From NCBI GenBank assembly GCA_016192345.1, contig JACPUH010000043.1, positions 1 to 56,000 on the forward strand: 56,000 bases of DNA. Reading direction: 5' to 3'. A program made the position numbers and the translations under genes. Within the stretch, counting starts at the first letter, position 1; every line of letters begins with the position of its first letter. This DNA is from Ignavibacteriales bacterium. Lineage in GTDB: Bacteria; Bacteroidota; Ignavibacteria; UBA10030. Below are positions 16,624 through 24,685 of the stretch, piece after piece. Below the pieces are notes generated by a model. The model saw only the letters and a list, made by a program, of their open reading frames with translations, was not told the origin of the DNA and searched no databases.

Positions 16624-17763
16624 TTACCGGACTGCCATATGAAAAGTCTTCACCAGGTCGAGCTTTTCCCAGGTAAACCCCTCTTCGTTTCTTCCGAAGT
16701 GACCGTAGGCAGCGGTGTTGCGATAGATCGGGCGACGAAGTTTGAGACGGTCGATAATTCCCTTCGGCGTCATATCCACCTCTTTCATAATGATCCTGGC
16801 GATCTCATGATCGGGGATAACTCCCGTATTGAACGTTTGAACATTGATGGAAACGGGCTGAGCCACGCCAATGGCATAGGCCACCTGGATCTGGCACTCG
16901 GTGGCAAGCCCGGCGGCGACGATGTTTTTGGCTAGGTGCCGTGCGGCATAGGCCGCGCTCCGGTCGACCTTTGTCGGGTCCTTGCCGGAAAAAGCCCCGC
17001 CCCCATGGGGAGCCCGGCCTCCGTAGGTGTCGACAATGATCTTCCGACCGGTCAGGCCGCTGTCGCCATGGGGGCCACCCACTTCAAAACGTCCAGTGGG
17101 ATTGACGAAATACCGCGTCTTTTTATCCAGCAGGTTTTTCGGGAGAACCCGATTCACGACGTTCTCAATCACTTCTTCCTTGATCGTTTTCTGTGAGACA
17201 TCGGGTGCATGCTGGGTGGAGACGACGATGGTATCGATCCGGATCGGTTCCCGTCCTTCATACTCGACGGTCACCTGGGATTTTGCGTCGGGGCGAAGGT
17301 AGGGCATATGGCGGTTCTTCTTCCGGATGTCCGCAAGGCGTTTGACAAGCTTGTGGGCGAACATGATCGGCATCGGCATCAGCTCGGGTGTCTCCGTGCA
17401 GGCATACCCGAACATCATCCCCTGGTCCCCCGCGCCGCCGGTATCGACGCCCATCGCGATGTCCGGCGATTGCGCATGGATGGCCGACAGGACCGAGCAT
17501 GAGTCTGCGTCGAAACCGACTCCTGCCTCGGTGTACCCGATGCTTTTAATGACGTTGCGCACGATGCGCTGGACGTCAACATAGTGCGTCGTCGTGATCT
17601 CGCCGCCGACCAGGGCAAGTCCGGTGGTTACAAAGCTTTCGCATGCCACGCGGGCAGTCGGGTCATGCGCGAGAATTTCATCCAGCACGGAATCGGAAAT
17701 TTGGTCGCAGACTTTGTCCGGATGTCCTTCTGAAACGGACTCCGAGGTAAACAGATGCCTCAT
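16624..17763 (-). CDS. metK: S-adenosylmethionine synthetase
   Basis: A 379-residue enzyme that makes SAM from methionine and ATP. All signatures are present: [20 protein letters not shown] at the start (ATP/Mg site), [12 protein letters not shown] (signature 1) and [19 protein letters not shown] (signature 2). The ATG is preceded by GGAGAGAGC. No SAM riboswitch fits in front: only about 26 bases separate the start from the terminator of the upstream nucleotidyltransferase gene, so either readthrough or a promoter overlapping the terminator drives metK. ahcY follows on the same strand. Confidence 0.97.
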   Translation of the reverse strand: MRHLFTSESVSEGHPDKVCDQISDSVLDEILAHDPTARVACESFVTTGLALVGGEITTTHYVDVQRIVRNVIKSIGYTEAGVGFDADSCSVLSAIHAQSPDIAMGVDTGGAGDQGMMFGYACTETPELMPMPIMFAHKLVKRLADIRKKNRHMPYLRPDAKSQVTVEYEGREPIRIDTIVVSTQHAPDVSQKTIKEEVIENVVNRVLPKNLLDKKTRYFVNPTGRFEVGGPHGDSGLTGRKIIVDTYGGRAPHGGGAFSGKDPTKVDRSAAYAARHLAKNIVAAGLATECQIQVAYAIGVAQPVSINVQTFNTGVIPDHEIARIIMKEVDMTPKGIIDRLKLRRPIYRNTAAYGHFGRNEEGFTWEKLDLVKTFHMAVR

Positions 17764-17789
17764 GCTCTCTCCATAGATAGAGTGGAATT

Positions 17790-17819
17790 AAAAAGGCGGC
17801 CCCCCCGGATGGAGGGGGC
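17790..17819 (-). terminator. Rho-independent terminator after the nucleotidyltransferase gene
   Basis: On the minus strand GCCCCC pairs with GGGGGC with an internal TCC/GG extension, and the stem is followed by CGCC and five T. It is 113 bases after the upstream stop and 26 bases before metK. Confidence 0.65.
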
Positions 17820-17884
17820 TGAGGGTTTCAGAAGAATGTTGGTCTGTGGCGCGATGGTTGTCTGACGTTACAGCCGCACTTCCT

Positions 17885-17913
17885 TCTTACTTTCTACTTT
17901 TTACTTCAATACT
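17885..17913. repeat. Short tandem repeat, 7-base unit NNNTACT
   Basis: Plus-strand units are TCTTACT, TTCTACT, TTTTACT and TCAATACT (last one 8 bases). Its complement, AGTA-headed heptads, closely resembles the six-copy array at 31899-31940. Confidence 0.7.
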
Positions 17914-17932
17914 CCTACCTTGCACTTTCTTC

Positions 17933-18907
17933 TCAATAGAACTCCAGTTCCGACGAATCCCCGATGTTGATCCGCTTATAGCTTCCCTTGACCCGTGCGT
18001 TACTGCCGACGATGGAATCCTCCAGGAGCGCGTCACGGACGGAGGCCCCCTCGCTCACGATCGTGTTCCGGACGATCGCGTTCTCCACGACGGCTTCCTC
18101 CGCCACGGTGGCGAACGGCCCGATCACGGAGTTCTTCACCGTCGCCTTCGGCGAGATGAAAACAGGGGGTAGCACCACCACATCGTGTCGTGAGTTGGGA
18201 ACGGGCATATGCTCCAGAAGATGCCGGTTCGTCTCGAGCAATGTCTCCGGCTTGCCGCAATCGTACCACCCGTTCACCGTGAACGGTTTCATTCTTTCAC
18301 CGCGCTCGATCATCAACTGGAGCGCGTCGGTGAGCTGAAACTCCCCCTTCGTCCGCACGTTCTGCTTGATCATTTCCTTCAGGCAGTCGACCAGCACTTG
18401 GGGTTTCCTGATAAAATAAATGCCGACCACCGCAAGTTTGCTCTTTGGGTCTTCCGGTTTTTCGACGAGTTTGGAGATAAATCCGTTGTCAATTTCGGCA
18501 ACACCAAACCGCCGCGGATCCTCCACTTCTTTCACACCCAAAACAGAGTGTTCGCTTGCCACAAGGCTCTTCAGATCGACATCGAACACCGTGTCCCCAA
18601 GGATGATCAGGATCGGATCGCGTGAAATGGTGTGGCGGGAAAGATAAATTGCATGCCCGAGCCCCAGGCGTTCTTCCTGTTCTACGAAATCGACTTTAAT
18701 AGAGTAATGGTTGAGGATGTACTCTTTGATTTTCTCGCCGAGATACCCGATGATGATGGTCGCCTCGTCGAAGCCGTTGTCGATCACCCGGTCCATAATA
18801 TGGCCGATAATCGGCTTGCCGCCGACATTCAACAACACTTTGGGAACGGTATACGTATGGGGGCGAAGGCGGCTTCCGACCCCCGCAACGGGAATAATTG
18901 CTCTCAT
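17933..18907 (-). CDS. NDP-sugar pyrophosphorylase (nucleotidyltransferase with left-handed beta-helix tail)
   Basis: A 324-residue enzyme of the glucose-1-phosphate nucleotidylyltransferase type. The N-terminal domain starts IIPVAGVGSRLRPHTYTVPKVLL, which is the NTP-binding GxGxRL and the PK pair; later EERLGLGHAIYL and ILGDTVFD carry the sugar-binding and metal-binding residues. From about residue 245 the protein shows hexapeptide-like repeats (FISPKATVKNSVIGPF, ENAIVRNTIVSEG), a left-handed beta-helix. It should charge a sugar-1-phosphate (glucose or mannose) with UTP, dTTP or GTP for cell-envelope sugars; the base preference is not readable. It has a candidate promoter 30 bases upstream and ends at a terminator. 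Confidence 0.87.
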   Translation of the reverse strand: MRAIIPVAGVGSRLRPHTYTVPKVLLNVGGKPIIGHIMDRVIDNGFDEATIIIGYLGEKIKEYILNHYSIKVDFVEQEERLGLGHAIYLSRHTISRDPILIILGDTVFDVDLKSLVASEHSVLGVKEVEDPRRFGVAEIDNGFISKLVEKPEDPKSKLAVVGIYFIRKPQVLVDCLKEMIKQNVRTKGEFQLTDALQLMIERGERMKPFTVNGWYDCGKPETLLETNRHLLEHMPVPNSRHDVVVLPPVFISPKATVKNSVIGPFATVAEEAVVENAIVRNTIVSEGASVRDALLEDSIVGSNARVKGSYKRINIGDSSELEFY

Positions 18908-18936
18908 GGGTCACTTTTTAAAAAAAGAACGGACTT

Positions 18937-18964
18937 AAGATAGAAAAGTATTGACTCAAAACAA
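18937..18964 (-). promoter_or_regulatory. Promoter of the nucleotidyltransferase gene
   Basis: Minus-strand TTGTTT (18964-18959), 16 bases, TATCTT (18942-18937), about 30 bases before the ATG at 18907. Confidence 0.45.
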
Positions 18965-19107
18965 AGAATGGCGGCAAGAACCCTTTCAAAAAAAATGAAG
19001 GTGCAGGAGGAAGGAGCCAGACCCGTCGAGAGCCGTAACGGTCGGACGGCACAAATTCCGACAGTTTGCTCCATGGTTTATGCCATCCATGGTCCCACGA
19101 TGTACGG

Positions 19108-19136
19108 TTGATTCTCGCACGTCATTTCAGTATTAT
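19108..19136 (+). promoter_or_regulatory. Promoter of the isoprenoid/PTS gene run
   Basis: TTGATT (19108-19113), 17 bases, TATTAT (19131-19136). The -10 covers the in-frame ATG at 19135, which argues that translation of the isomerase begins further on, at 19165. Confidence 0.55.
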
Positions 19137-19164
19137 GGCGACAAATCTCCTGTCTCCCCGTCCA

Positions 19165-20220
19165 ATGAAAACGTCACGAACAACCTCCCGGAAGCAGCAG
19201 CACGTTGAAATTACAGTAGGCAAGGACGTTTCCTTTCGAGGGAAATCCACCGGCTTCGAGCACTGGGAATTTCAACACAATGCGTTGCCGGAGCTCGACG
19301 TTTCTGAAGTGAACACGGCAACAACCTTTCTCGGGAAAAGCGTATCCCTCCCGCTGTTCATCTCCAGTATGACGGGGGGCTACAAAGACGCTGCACGCAT
19401 CAACCGGCTGCTCGCTGAGGTGTGTGCAGAGCGGGGAATCGGGATGGGAGTGGGAAGCCAGCGTCAGGCCATGGAAGACGGGACGTTTCACAAGACGTTC
19501 AGTGTGGTCCGCGAGGTGGCACCTGACATACCGCTCTTCGGCAATATCGGCGCTGCGGAGGTCGCGAAGCAAAAGGACCCCTCGAAGATGCAGAAGCTTG
19601 TCGACCTTGTCCGCGCGGATGCGTTTGCCGTTCATCTGAATCCGCTCCAGGAATTTCTTCAGCCGGAGGGGAATCCCGAATTTCGGGGCGTCCTCGACGG
19701 CATCGCCATGATGGTGAAACGCCTCCCCATCCCTGTGATTGTGAAGGAGATCGGTGCAGGGATCTCGATGTCCGTTGCCCGGCGCCTGGTGGATGTGGGC
19801 GTAACGATCATCGATGTGGCGGGCGCGGGAGGAACGAGCTGGGCGGGGGTTGAGATCCTCCGCCGCAACGGCGCCCGGGAGAAAGCTCAGAACGATTTTG
19901 CATCCGGGTTCTGGGATTGGGGAATTCCGACGGTGGATGCCCTCCGTCAGGTCTGCAGTTTGAAAACACAACATCCGTTGCTCACCGTGCTTTCGTCCGG
20001 CGGAATCTCATCCGGCATGGATGTGGCCAAGTCGATCGCGTTCGGAGGCGATCTGGCCGGCGCCGCGCGACCGATGATCAAGACATTGGAAGTGAGTGGA
20101 AAAAAAGGCTTGCTGGCCATGATCCACCGGTGGGAGATGGAGTTGCGGGGGGCGATGTTTCTCACCGGCTCACGGACCGTCAAGGAACTCCGGGAACAAC
20201 GACTGGTGCTGCGATCATGA
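19165..20220 (+). CDS. fni: Type 2 isopentenyl-diphosphate delta-isomerase
   Basis: A 351-residue FMN enzyme from the ATG at 19165 (an earlier in-frame ATG at 19135 lies inside the -10 box). It interconverts isopentenyl and dimethylallyl diphosphate using reduced FMN, Mg2+ and NADPH. Visible motifs are SSMTGGYKDA, GVGSQRQAMED, the substrate block LNPLQEFLQPEGNPEF, VKEIGAGIS and the phosphate-binding DVAGAGGTSWAGVE, with SSGGISSGMDVAKSIAFGGD near the end for FMN phosphate. The protein is not related to the type 1 enzyme. The prenyl synthase follows, so the two form an isoprenoid pair. No clear ribosome site is seen, consistent with a short leader. Confidence 0.93.
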   Translation: MKTSRTTSRKQQHVEITVGKDVSFRGKSTGFEHWEFQHNALPELDVSEVNTATTFLGKSVSLPLFISSMTGGYKDAARINRLLAEVCAERGIGMGVGSQRQAMEDGTFHKTFSVVREVAPDIPLFGNIGAAEVAKQKDPSKMQKLVDLVRADAFAVHLNPLQEFLQPEGNPEFRGVLDGIAMMVKRLPIPVIVKEIGAGISMSVARRLVDVGVTIIDVAGAGGTSWAGVEILRRNGAREKAQNDFASGFWDWGIPTVDALRQVCSLKTQHPLLTVLSSGGISSGMDVAKSIAFGGDLAGAARPMIKTLEVSGKKGLLAMIHRWEMELRGAMFLTGSRTVKELREQRLVLRS

Positions 20221-20302
20221 AGACGCCTGATCGGCGTCCGAGTACTCAGGGGAACGAAGGGGTCGGAAAGCAAACCGTCCATTCATCACAGACTGGGAGC
20301 GC

Positions 20303-21280
20303 ATGAAGTTCGAAACGAAGTACGTTCGGTACAAGAAACTTGTTGATGACTATCTTCAGGAGTTCATCGTTGAAAAAAAGCCGGCGTCTATCTACCAACC
20401 GATCCGCTATGTGTTGGCGGGTGGGGGAAAAAGGATCCGCCCCGTGCTGGTGCTCCTCTCGTGTGAAGCGGTGGGGGGCAGAGGGAAGGATGCCCTCCAC
20501 GCAGCGGCGGGGATAGAGGTTCTCCACAATTTCACCCTGGTCCATGACGATATCATGGACAATGCCGCATCCCGACGGGGAAGGGCCACGGTTCACACGA
20601 AGTGGGATCAGAACGTTGCCATCCTGGTGGGGGATGAACTGCTGGCATTTGCCTACAGGGCGCTTCTCAAAACGCGCTCTCCCCGCATTCAGGAGATCGC
20701 GAAGATCTTCACGGAGGGGGTGGTGGAGGTCTGTGAAGGGCAAGGGTACGACAAGGAATTCGAAACGTCGCTTGCTGTGAAGGTCAAGGACTACCTGTTG
20801 ATGATACGCAAGAAGACCGGGAAGATGGTTACCGTGGCGACCGAGATCGGGGGGTTGATCGGCGGGGCGAATGCGAAAGAACTCCGGGCCCTGAGCAAGT
20901 ACGGTCAGCATGTGGGGCGTGCGTTCCAGCTTCAGGACGACCTGTTGGACATCATCGGTGATGAGAAGAAATTCGGGAAAACGGTCGGGGGCGATATTGT
21001 CGAGGGGAAGAAGACCTTCCTTCTCCTCGAAGCGCTCCGCCGGGCAACGGGAAGGGACCGGCAGTTACTGTTGTCGATCTTTCGGAATAAAGGCGCTGCA
21101 AAAGAGAGTGTGGGCGAAGTCCGGGACATCTATCACCGGACAGGCGCCATCCAGGCCACCATGCGCCGCGTGAAGCAGGATATCACCAGGGCGAACAACG
21201 AGCTTCATCACCTCCGGCCGACCCCGGCCCGCGCGATGCTCTTTTGGTTCACCGAGATGTTGCTGCACCGATCGTACTAA
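20303..21280 (+). CDS. Short-chain trans-prenyl diphosphate synthase (FPP/GGPP type)
   Basis: A 325-residue enzyme that condenses allylic diphosphates with isopentenyl diphosphate. The first Asp-rich motif is HNFTLVHDDIMDNAASRRG and the second is QLQDDLLDIIGDEKKFGK; the GGGKRIRP phosphate-binding stretch precedes them. The residue five positions before the first DDxxD is Phe; in this family an aromatic there generally stops chain growth at C15-C20, whereas long-chain (C30-C50) synthases have a small residue. GGPP or FPP is therefore the likely product (inference). GGGAG is before the ATG. It sits between fni and HPr, only 18 bases from the latter. Confidence 0.9.
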   Translation: MKFETKYVRYKKLVDDYLQEFIVEKKPASIYQPIRYVLAGGGKRIRPVLVLLSCEAVGGRGKDALHAAAGIEVLHNFTLVHDDIMDNAASRRGRATVHTKWDQNVAILVGDELLAFAYRALLKTRSPRIQEIAKIFTEGVVEVCEGQGYDKEFETSLAVKVKDYLLMIRKKTGKMVTVATEIGGLIGGANAKELRALSKYGQHVGRAFQLQDDLLDIIGDEKKFGKTVGGDIVEGKKTFLLLEALRRATGRDRQLLLSIFRNKGAAKESVGEVRDIYHRTGAIQATMRRVKQDITRANNELHHLRPTPARAMLFWFTEMLLHRSY

Positions 21281-21298
21281 AGGAGCACGGATTACTGC

Positions 21299-21568
21299 AT
21301 GATCGAACGGGAAGTAACCATCCGCAACAGGGCCGGACTGCATACGCGGCCGGCGGCATCGCTCGTAAAATTGGCGGCGAAGTATAAAGCGGAGTTCTTT
21401 ATCGACAAGGAAGGTTTTGAGATCAACGGGAAAAGCATCATCGGTGTGATGACCCTTGCAGCGGAGCAGGGCTCGAAGCTGCTGCTCAGGTTCTCGGGAG
21501 AGGATGAAGAGGCGATGTCGAACGCGATCGTGGAATTGTTCGAGCATGGGTTTGGGGAGCCATCCTAG
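21299..21568 (+). CDS. ptsH: HPr phosphocarrier protein
   Basis: An 89-residue HPr. The active-site loop RNRAGLHTRPAASLV puts the phosphorylated His at position 15, and EINGKSIIGVMTLAAEQGS puts Ser at position 46, the site used by HPr kinase in many bacteria. Both the carrier and the regulatory residue are kept, so it can accept phosphate from enzyme I and may be controlled by Ser phosphorylation; no kinase gene is in the window. AAAGGAG is 14 bases before the ATG, a rather long spacing. Enzyme I follows after 231 bases. Confidence 0.95.
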   Translation: MIEREVTIRNRAGLHTRPAASLVKLAAKYKAEFFIDKEGFEINGKSIIGVMTLAAEQGSKLLLRFSGEDEEAMSNAIVELFEHGFGEPS

Positions 21569-21597
21569 CAAGCTGCTGAAAAACCTCGTTTCTTTTG

Positions 21598-21628
21598 TCC
21601 ACGAAGTGCACGAAGGGACACGAAGAGG
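21598..21628. repeat. Short tandem repeat, 9-10-base CACGAAG units
   Basis: CACGAAGTG, CACGAAGGGA and CACGAAGAGG in tandem. The complement (CTTCGTGTCC, CTTCGTGCA, CTTCGTGGA) nearly matches 34479-34506, in opposite orientation. Confidence 0.75.
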
Positions 21629-21657
21629 AACGGAAATAACAAATCTTGAGCAAGAAC

Positions 21658-21732
21658 AAGGATCCCTTAGTGATCCTTGGTGAACTTCGTGGATAAGTAT
21701 TCTTTTTTCCGCATCCTGCTAGTGAGGATGCG
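21658..21732. repeat. Two hairpins in the ptsH-ptsI gap
   Basis: AAGGATC/GATCCTT (21658-21678, 7-base stem) and CGCATCCT/AGGATGCG (21710-21732, 8-base stem, 7-base loop). A T-run follows each only at a distance, so they are not clear terminators. Between them ACTTCGTGGATAAGTATTCTT nearly repeats 34497-34517. Confidence 0.45.
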
Positions 21733-21799
21733 AGAAGATTCGTGGGAGGATTTTTTCGCTGCCATACGGAAAGTCCCCCCACGAAGAACTGAATTTTAA

Positions 21800-23560
21800 A
21801 TGCCAGACGAAACCACCCATACCGCCGAAGTTATCATCAAGGGAATTCCCGCTTCGCCGGGGATTGCCATCGGACCTGCATTTCTATTCCACAAGCAAGC
21901 GCCGGTCATTCGAGAGAAATCCATCGCCCCGGAGGAAACCGCCGCCGAAGTTGCCCGGTTGGAACAGGCCGTTGCCCGATCGCACAAAGAGTTGCGCAAG
22001 ATCCTGGAGTTCGCCCAGTCCAAGCTGGGAGAAGACAAGGCGAAGATTTTCGAAGCACAGTTGATGATCCTCGAAGACGCCGTCCTGTTCGATTCCGTCT
22101 ACGGCCGGATCCGGAGTGAGCTCAAGAACGCGGAGTTCGTTGTGTATGATGAGATCGGAAAGTACCACCGGATGATGCTCTCCGCGAAGGATGAGTATAC
22201 CCGTGAGCGTGCACACGACGTGGAGGATGTCAGGAACCGCATCCTTCGGAACCTCCAGGAAGAACGGCTGATCTCCCGTCTCGAAGGCTCGTCGATCATC
22301 GTGTCCCAAAACCTGACTGCGGCCGATACGCTGATCCTGAGCCGGAACGATGTGTTGGGATATGTAACGGATATCGGTGGGGTCACCTCCCATACCGCGC
22401 TCCTGGCCCGGGCCCTGAAAATCCCTGCCGTCGTGGGAGCCCGCACCATCTCCCAAACCGTGCGTCCCACCGACAGGATGATTGTGGATGGCTATAGCGG
22501 GACCATCATCCTGAACCCCTCCGAATCGACCCTCCGCCGGCTCGAACAGAAACGGGAAGAGTTCAAACGGTTCGAGGAACGACTCTCCGAACTGCGGGAG
22601 CTCCCGGCGCAAACCCTGGATGGTCACCGTGTCGAACTCTCCGCCAACGTCGAGTTCGAGCAGGAACTGGAGTTCACCCGCCTCCAGGGAGCGGATGGCA
22701 TCGGTCTGTACCGGTCCGAGGTTCTGTTGATCGGCAAGGAAGTCTTTCCCACCGAAGAGGAGCAGTTCGAACAATACAGGCTGATCGTGGAGGCGATGTA
22801 CCCCCAGCGGGTGATTATCCGGACATTCGACATCGGCGGGGATAAGCTCATGGTAAACTCGACCAAGGAGAACAACCCGTTCCTCGGCTGGCGCGGTATC
22901 CGGGTGATGCTCGACAAGCCCGAGCTCTTCCTCGATCAACTGCGCGCCATCCTCCGGGCGAGCACACGGAAGAACGTCTCCGTGATGTTTCCCATGGTCT
23001 CAAGCATCAAGGAGGTGCGCAGTGCGAAGCGATTCGTCGAGGAAGCGAAGGACCAGCTTCGCAAAGCGGGCATCCCGTTCGACGAGAAGATCAAGATCGG
23101 GGTGATGGTGGAGGTACCCGCCGCCGCCGTCATCGCAGAGAACCTGGCGAAGGAAGTGAACTTTCTCAGTATTGGCACAAACGATCTGATTCAGTACCTG
23201 CTGGCGGTTGATCGCGGAAACGATGTCGTCTCCGGCTTGTACCAGGAATTTCATCCGGCTGTGCTCCGGTTCCTCCGCCGCATCATCGAGCGGGGAAAGA
23301 GGAAGGATGTCTGGGTCGGCATGTGCGGTGAGATGGCGGGGGATCCGCTTGCCACAATCTTATTGCTTGGTCTCGGATTGGATGAGTTCAGCGTCGTGCC
23401 GAATGTCCTTCCCGAGATCAAGAAAATCATCAGGTCGGTGAAGTATAAAGAGGCGAAGAAAATCGCCAAGCATGTTATGACACTGGAGACGGAGGACGAG
23501 GTGAAGGCCTATCTTCGCGGTATCATGAAGGACAAGTTCCCCGATATCCCCACCGACTGA
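21800..23560 (+). CDS. ptsI: PTS enzyme I (PEP-protein phosphotransferase)
   Basis: A 586-residue enzyme that moves phosphate from PEP to HPr. Order: N-terminal HPr-binding domain (GIPASPGIAIGPAFL), the phospho-His loop DIGGVTSHTALLAR with His198, then the PEP-binding barrel with GADGIGLYRSEVLLI, TFDIGGDK and LGWRGIRVML, and the catalytic-Cys region WVGMCGEMAGDP. Full length, all key residues present. No EII permease is visible in the window, so the HPr/EI pair may serve a distant permease or regulatory phosphorylation. No strong ribosome site precedes the ATG. Confidence 0.96.
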   Translation: MPDETTHTAEVIIKGIPASPGIAIGPAFLFHKQAPVIREKSIAPEETAAEVARLEQAVARSHKELRKILEFAQSKLGEDKAKIFEAQLMILEDAVLFDSVYGRIRSELKNAEFVVYDEIGKYHRMMLSAKDEYTRERAHDVEDVRNRILRNLQEERLISRLEGSSIIVSQNLTAADTLILSRNDVLGYVTDIGGVTSHTALLARALKIPAVVGARTISQTVRPTDRMIVDGYSGTIILNPSESTLRRLEQKREEFKRFEERLSELRELPAQTLDGHRVELSANVEFEQELEFTRLQGADGIGLYRSEVLLIGKEVFPTEEEQFEQYRLIVEAMYPQRVIIRTFDIGGDKLMVNSTKENNPFLGWRGIRVMLDKPELFLDQLRAILRASTRKNVSVMFPMVSSIKEVRSAKRFVEEAKDQLRKAGIPFDEKIKIGVMVEVPAAAVIAENLAKEVNFLSIGTNDLIQYLLAVDRGNDVVSGLYQEFHPAVLRFLRRIIERGKRKDVWVGMCGEMAGDPLATILLLGLGLDEFSVVPNVLPEIKKIIRSVKYKEAKKIAKHVMTLETEDEVKAYLRGIMKDKFPDIPTD

Positions 23561-23613
23561 CGCTGAGGGGTGTGTGCTGAACGCGCGATTCTTTCAACCG
23601 GACGAGGTACTCA

Positions 23614-24663
23614 ATGACCATGGAACAGATCAAGCAACTCGATCCACAAGGTATGTACCAATGGATTCGCGATTTTCCCGGACAAGTCGAGGAAGCGGTG
23701 AGCATCGGAAAAAAAGCGAAGATCGTACTCAACACGAAAAGCGTGAACAGGATTCTTCTGACGGGTCTGGGGGGCTCGGCCATCGGCGGCGATCTCCTCC
23801 GTTCGTACCTGACGAACCAGCTCAAAGTCCCGTTCATCGTCAACCGCCATTACACGCTCCCGGCGTTCGTCGACAAAAACACACTTGTCATAGTCTCCAG
23901 CTACTCCGGCAACACGGAGGAAACGATCGCGGCGCACCGTGATGCCGTGAAGCGGAAGGCGAAGGTGCTGTGCATCTCCACGAACGGCGAAACGGCGAAG
24001 CTGGCGAAGAAATTCAAACAACCGGTGATCACGATCCCTCCCGGACTCTCCCCCCGGGCGGCCCTCGGGTATTCCTTCTTCCCCCTGTTGATCGCGCTGG
24101 CGCGGCTGGGGTTCATCAAAAACCAGGGAAAGGAAATTTCTGAGACGATCGCGTTGTTACAGGGAAAGGCCCCTCTCTACAGCGATGTAGCCTCGCCGGA
24201 AAACGCAGCGCTGAAGCTTGCGGAGCAATTACAGGGGAAATTGCCGATCATCTATTCCCCCACCGAGCATTTGGACACGATCAACGTCCGGTGGCGCGGG
24301 CAAATCTCCGAAAATGCCAAGCAACTTGCCTATGGCCATGTGCTGCCGGAAATGAACCATAACGAGCTGGTGGGCTGGAAGGTGGGGGCGGATACGATGA
24401 AGCGCATGCATGTGGTGTTTTTACGGGACGCGGGAACCCACCCACGGGTCGCTCTTCGTGAAGATATCACGAAGCGGATCGTCGTCGAATATGCCTCATC
24501 GGTCACGGAAATCTGGTCGGAAGGTAGATTCTTACTTGCAAGATTGTTCTCACTCATCTATCTTGGTGATTGGGTGAGCTATTACCTCGCGATCCTCAAC
24601 AACCAGGACCCGACGCCGGTCAAGGCGATCGACTATTTGAAAAATGAACTCGCGAAGATTTGA
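23614..24663 (+). CDS. Bifunctional phosphoglucose/phosphomannose isomerase family protein (SIS domains)
   Basis: A 349-residue protein with two sugar-isomerase folds. The first carries GLGGSAIGGDLLRSYL and VSSYSGNTEETIAAHRDA, the phosphosugar-binding Ser/Thr motifs; the C-terminal part has MNHNELVGW, the conserved Glu/His block of the PGI/PMI family described in Archaea and Aquifex. It should interconvert glucose-6-P and fructose-6-P, and mannose-6-P if bifunctional. GAGGT is 6 bases before the ATG. Position between ptsI and envelope genes fits supply of sugar phosphates for the cell wall. The next gene starts 22 bases on. Confidence 0.88.
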   Translation: MTMEQIKQLDPQGMYQWIRDFPGQVEEAVSIGKKAKIVLNTKSVNRILLTGLGGSAIGGDLLRSYLTNQLKVPFIVNRHYTLPAFVDKNTLVIVSSYSGNTEETIAAHRDAVKRKAKVLCISTNGETAKLAKKFKQPVITIPPGLSPRAALGYSFFPLLIALARLGFIKNQGKEISETIALLQGKAPLYSDVASPENAALKLAEQLQGKLPIIYSPTEHLDTINVRWRGQISENAKQLAYGHVLPEMNHNELVGWKVGADTMKRMHVVFLRDAGTHPRVALREDITKRIVVEYASSVTEIWSEGRFLLARLFSLIYLGDWVSYYLAILNNQDPTPVKAIDYLKNELAKI

Positions 24664-24685
24664 GAAATTCTCTTCCCATTGTTCC

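Noticed and set aside
17764..17932. SAM riboswitch in front of metK
   Set aside because: The structured element here is a minus-strand terminator for the upstream gene, and only 26 bases remain before the metK ATG; no SAM-I, SAM-II or SAM-IV core was recognised.
21884..22939. 351-codon open frame on the minus strand
   Set aside because: Antisense to ptsI; the sense frame carries the phospho-His loop and PEP-binding motifs.
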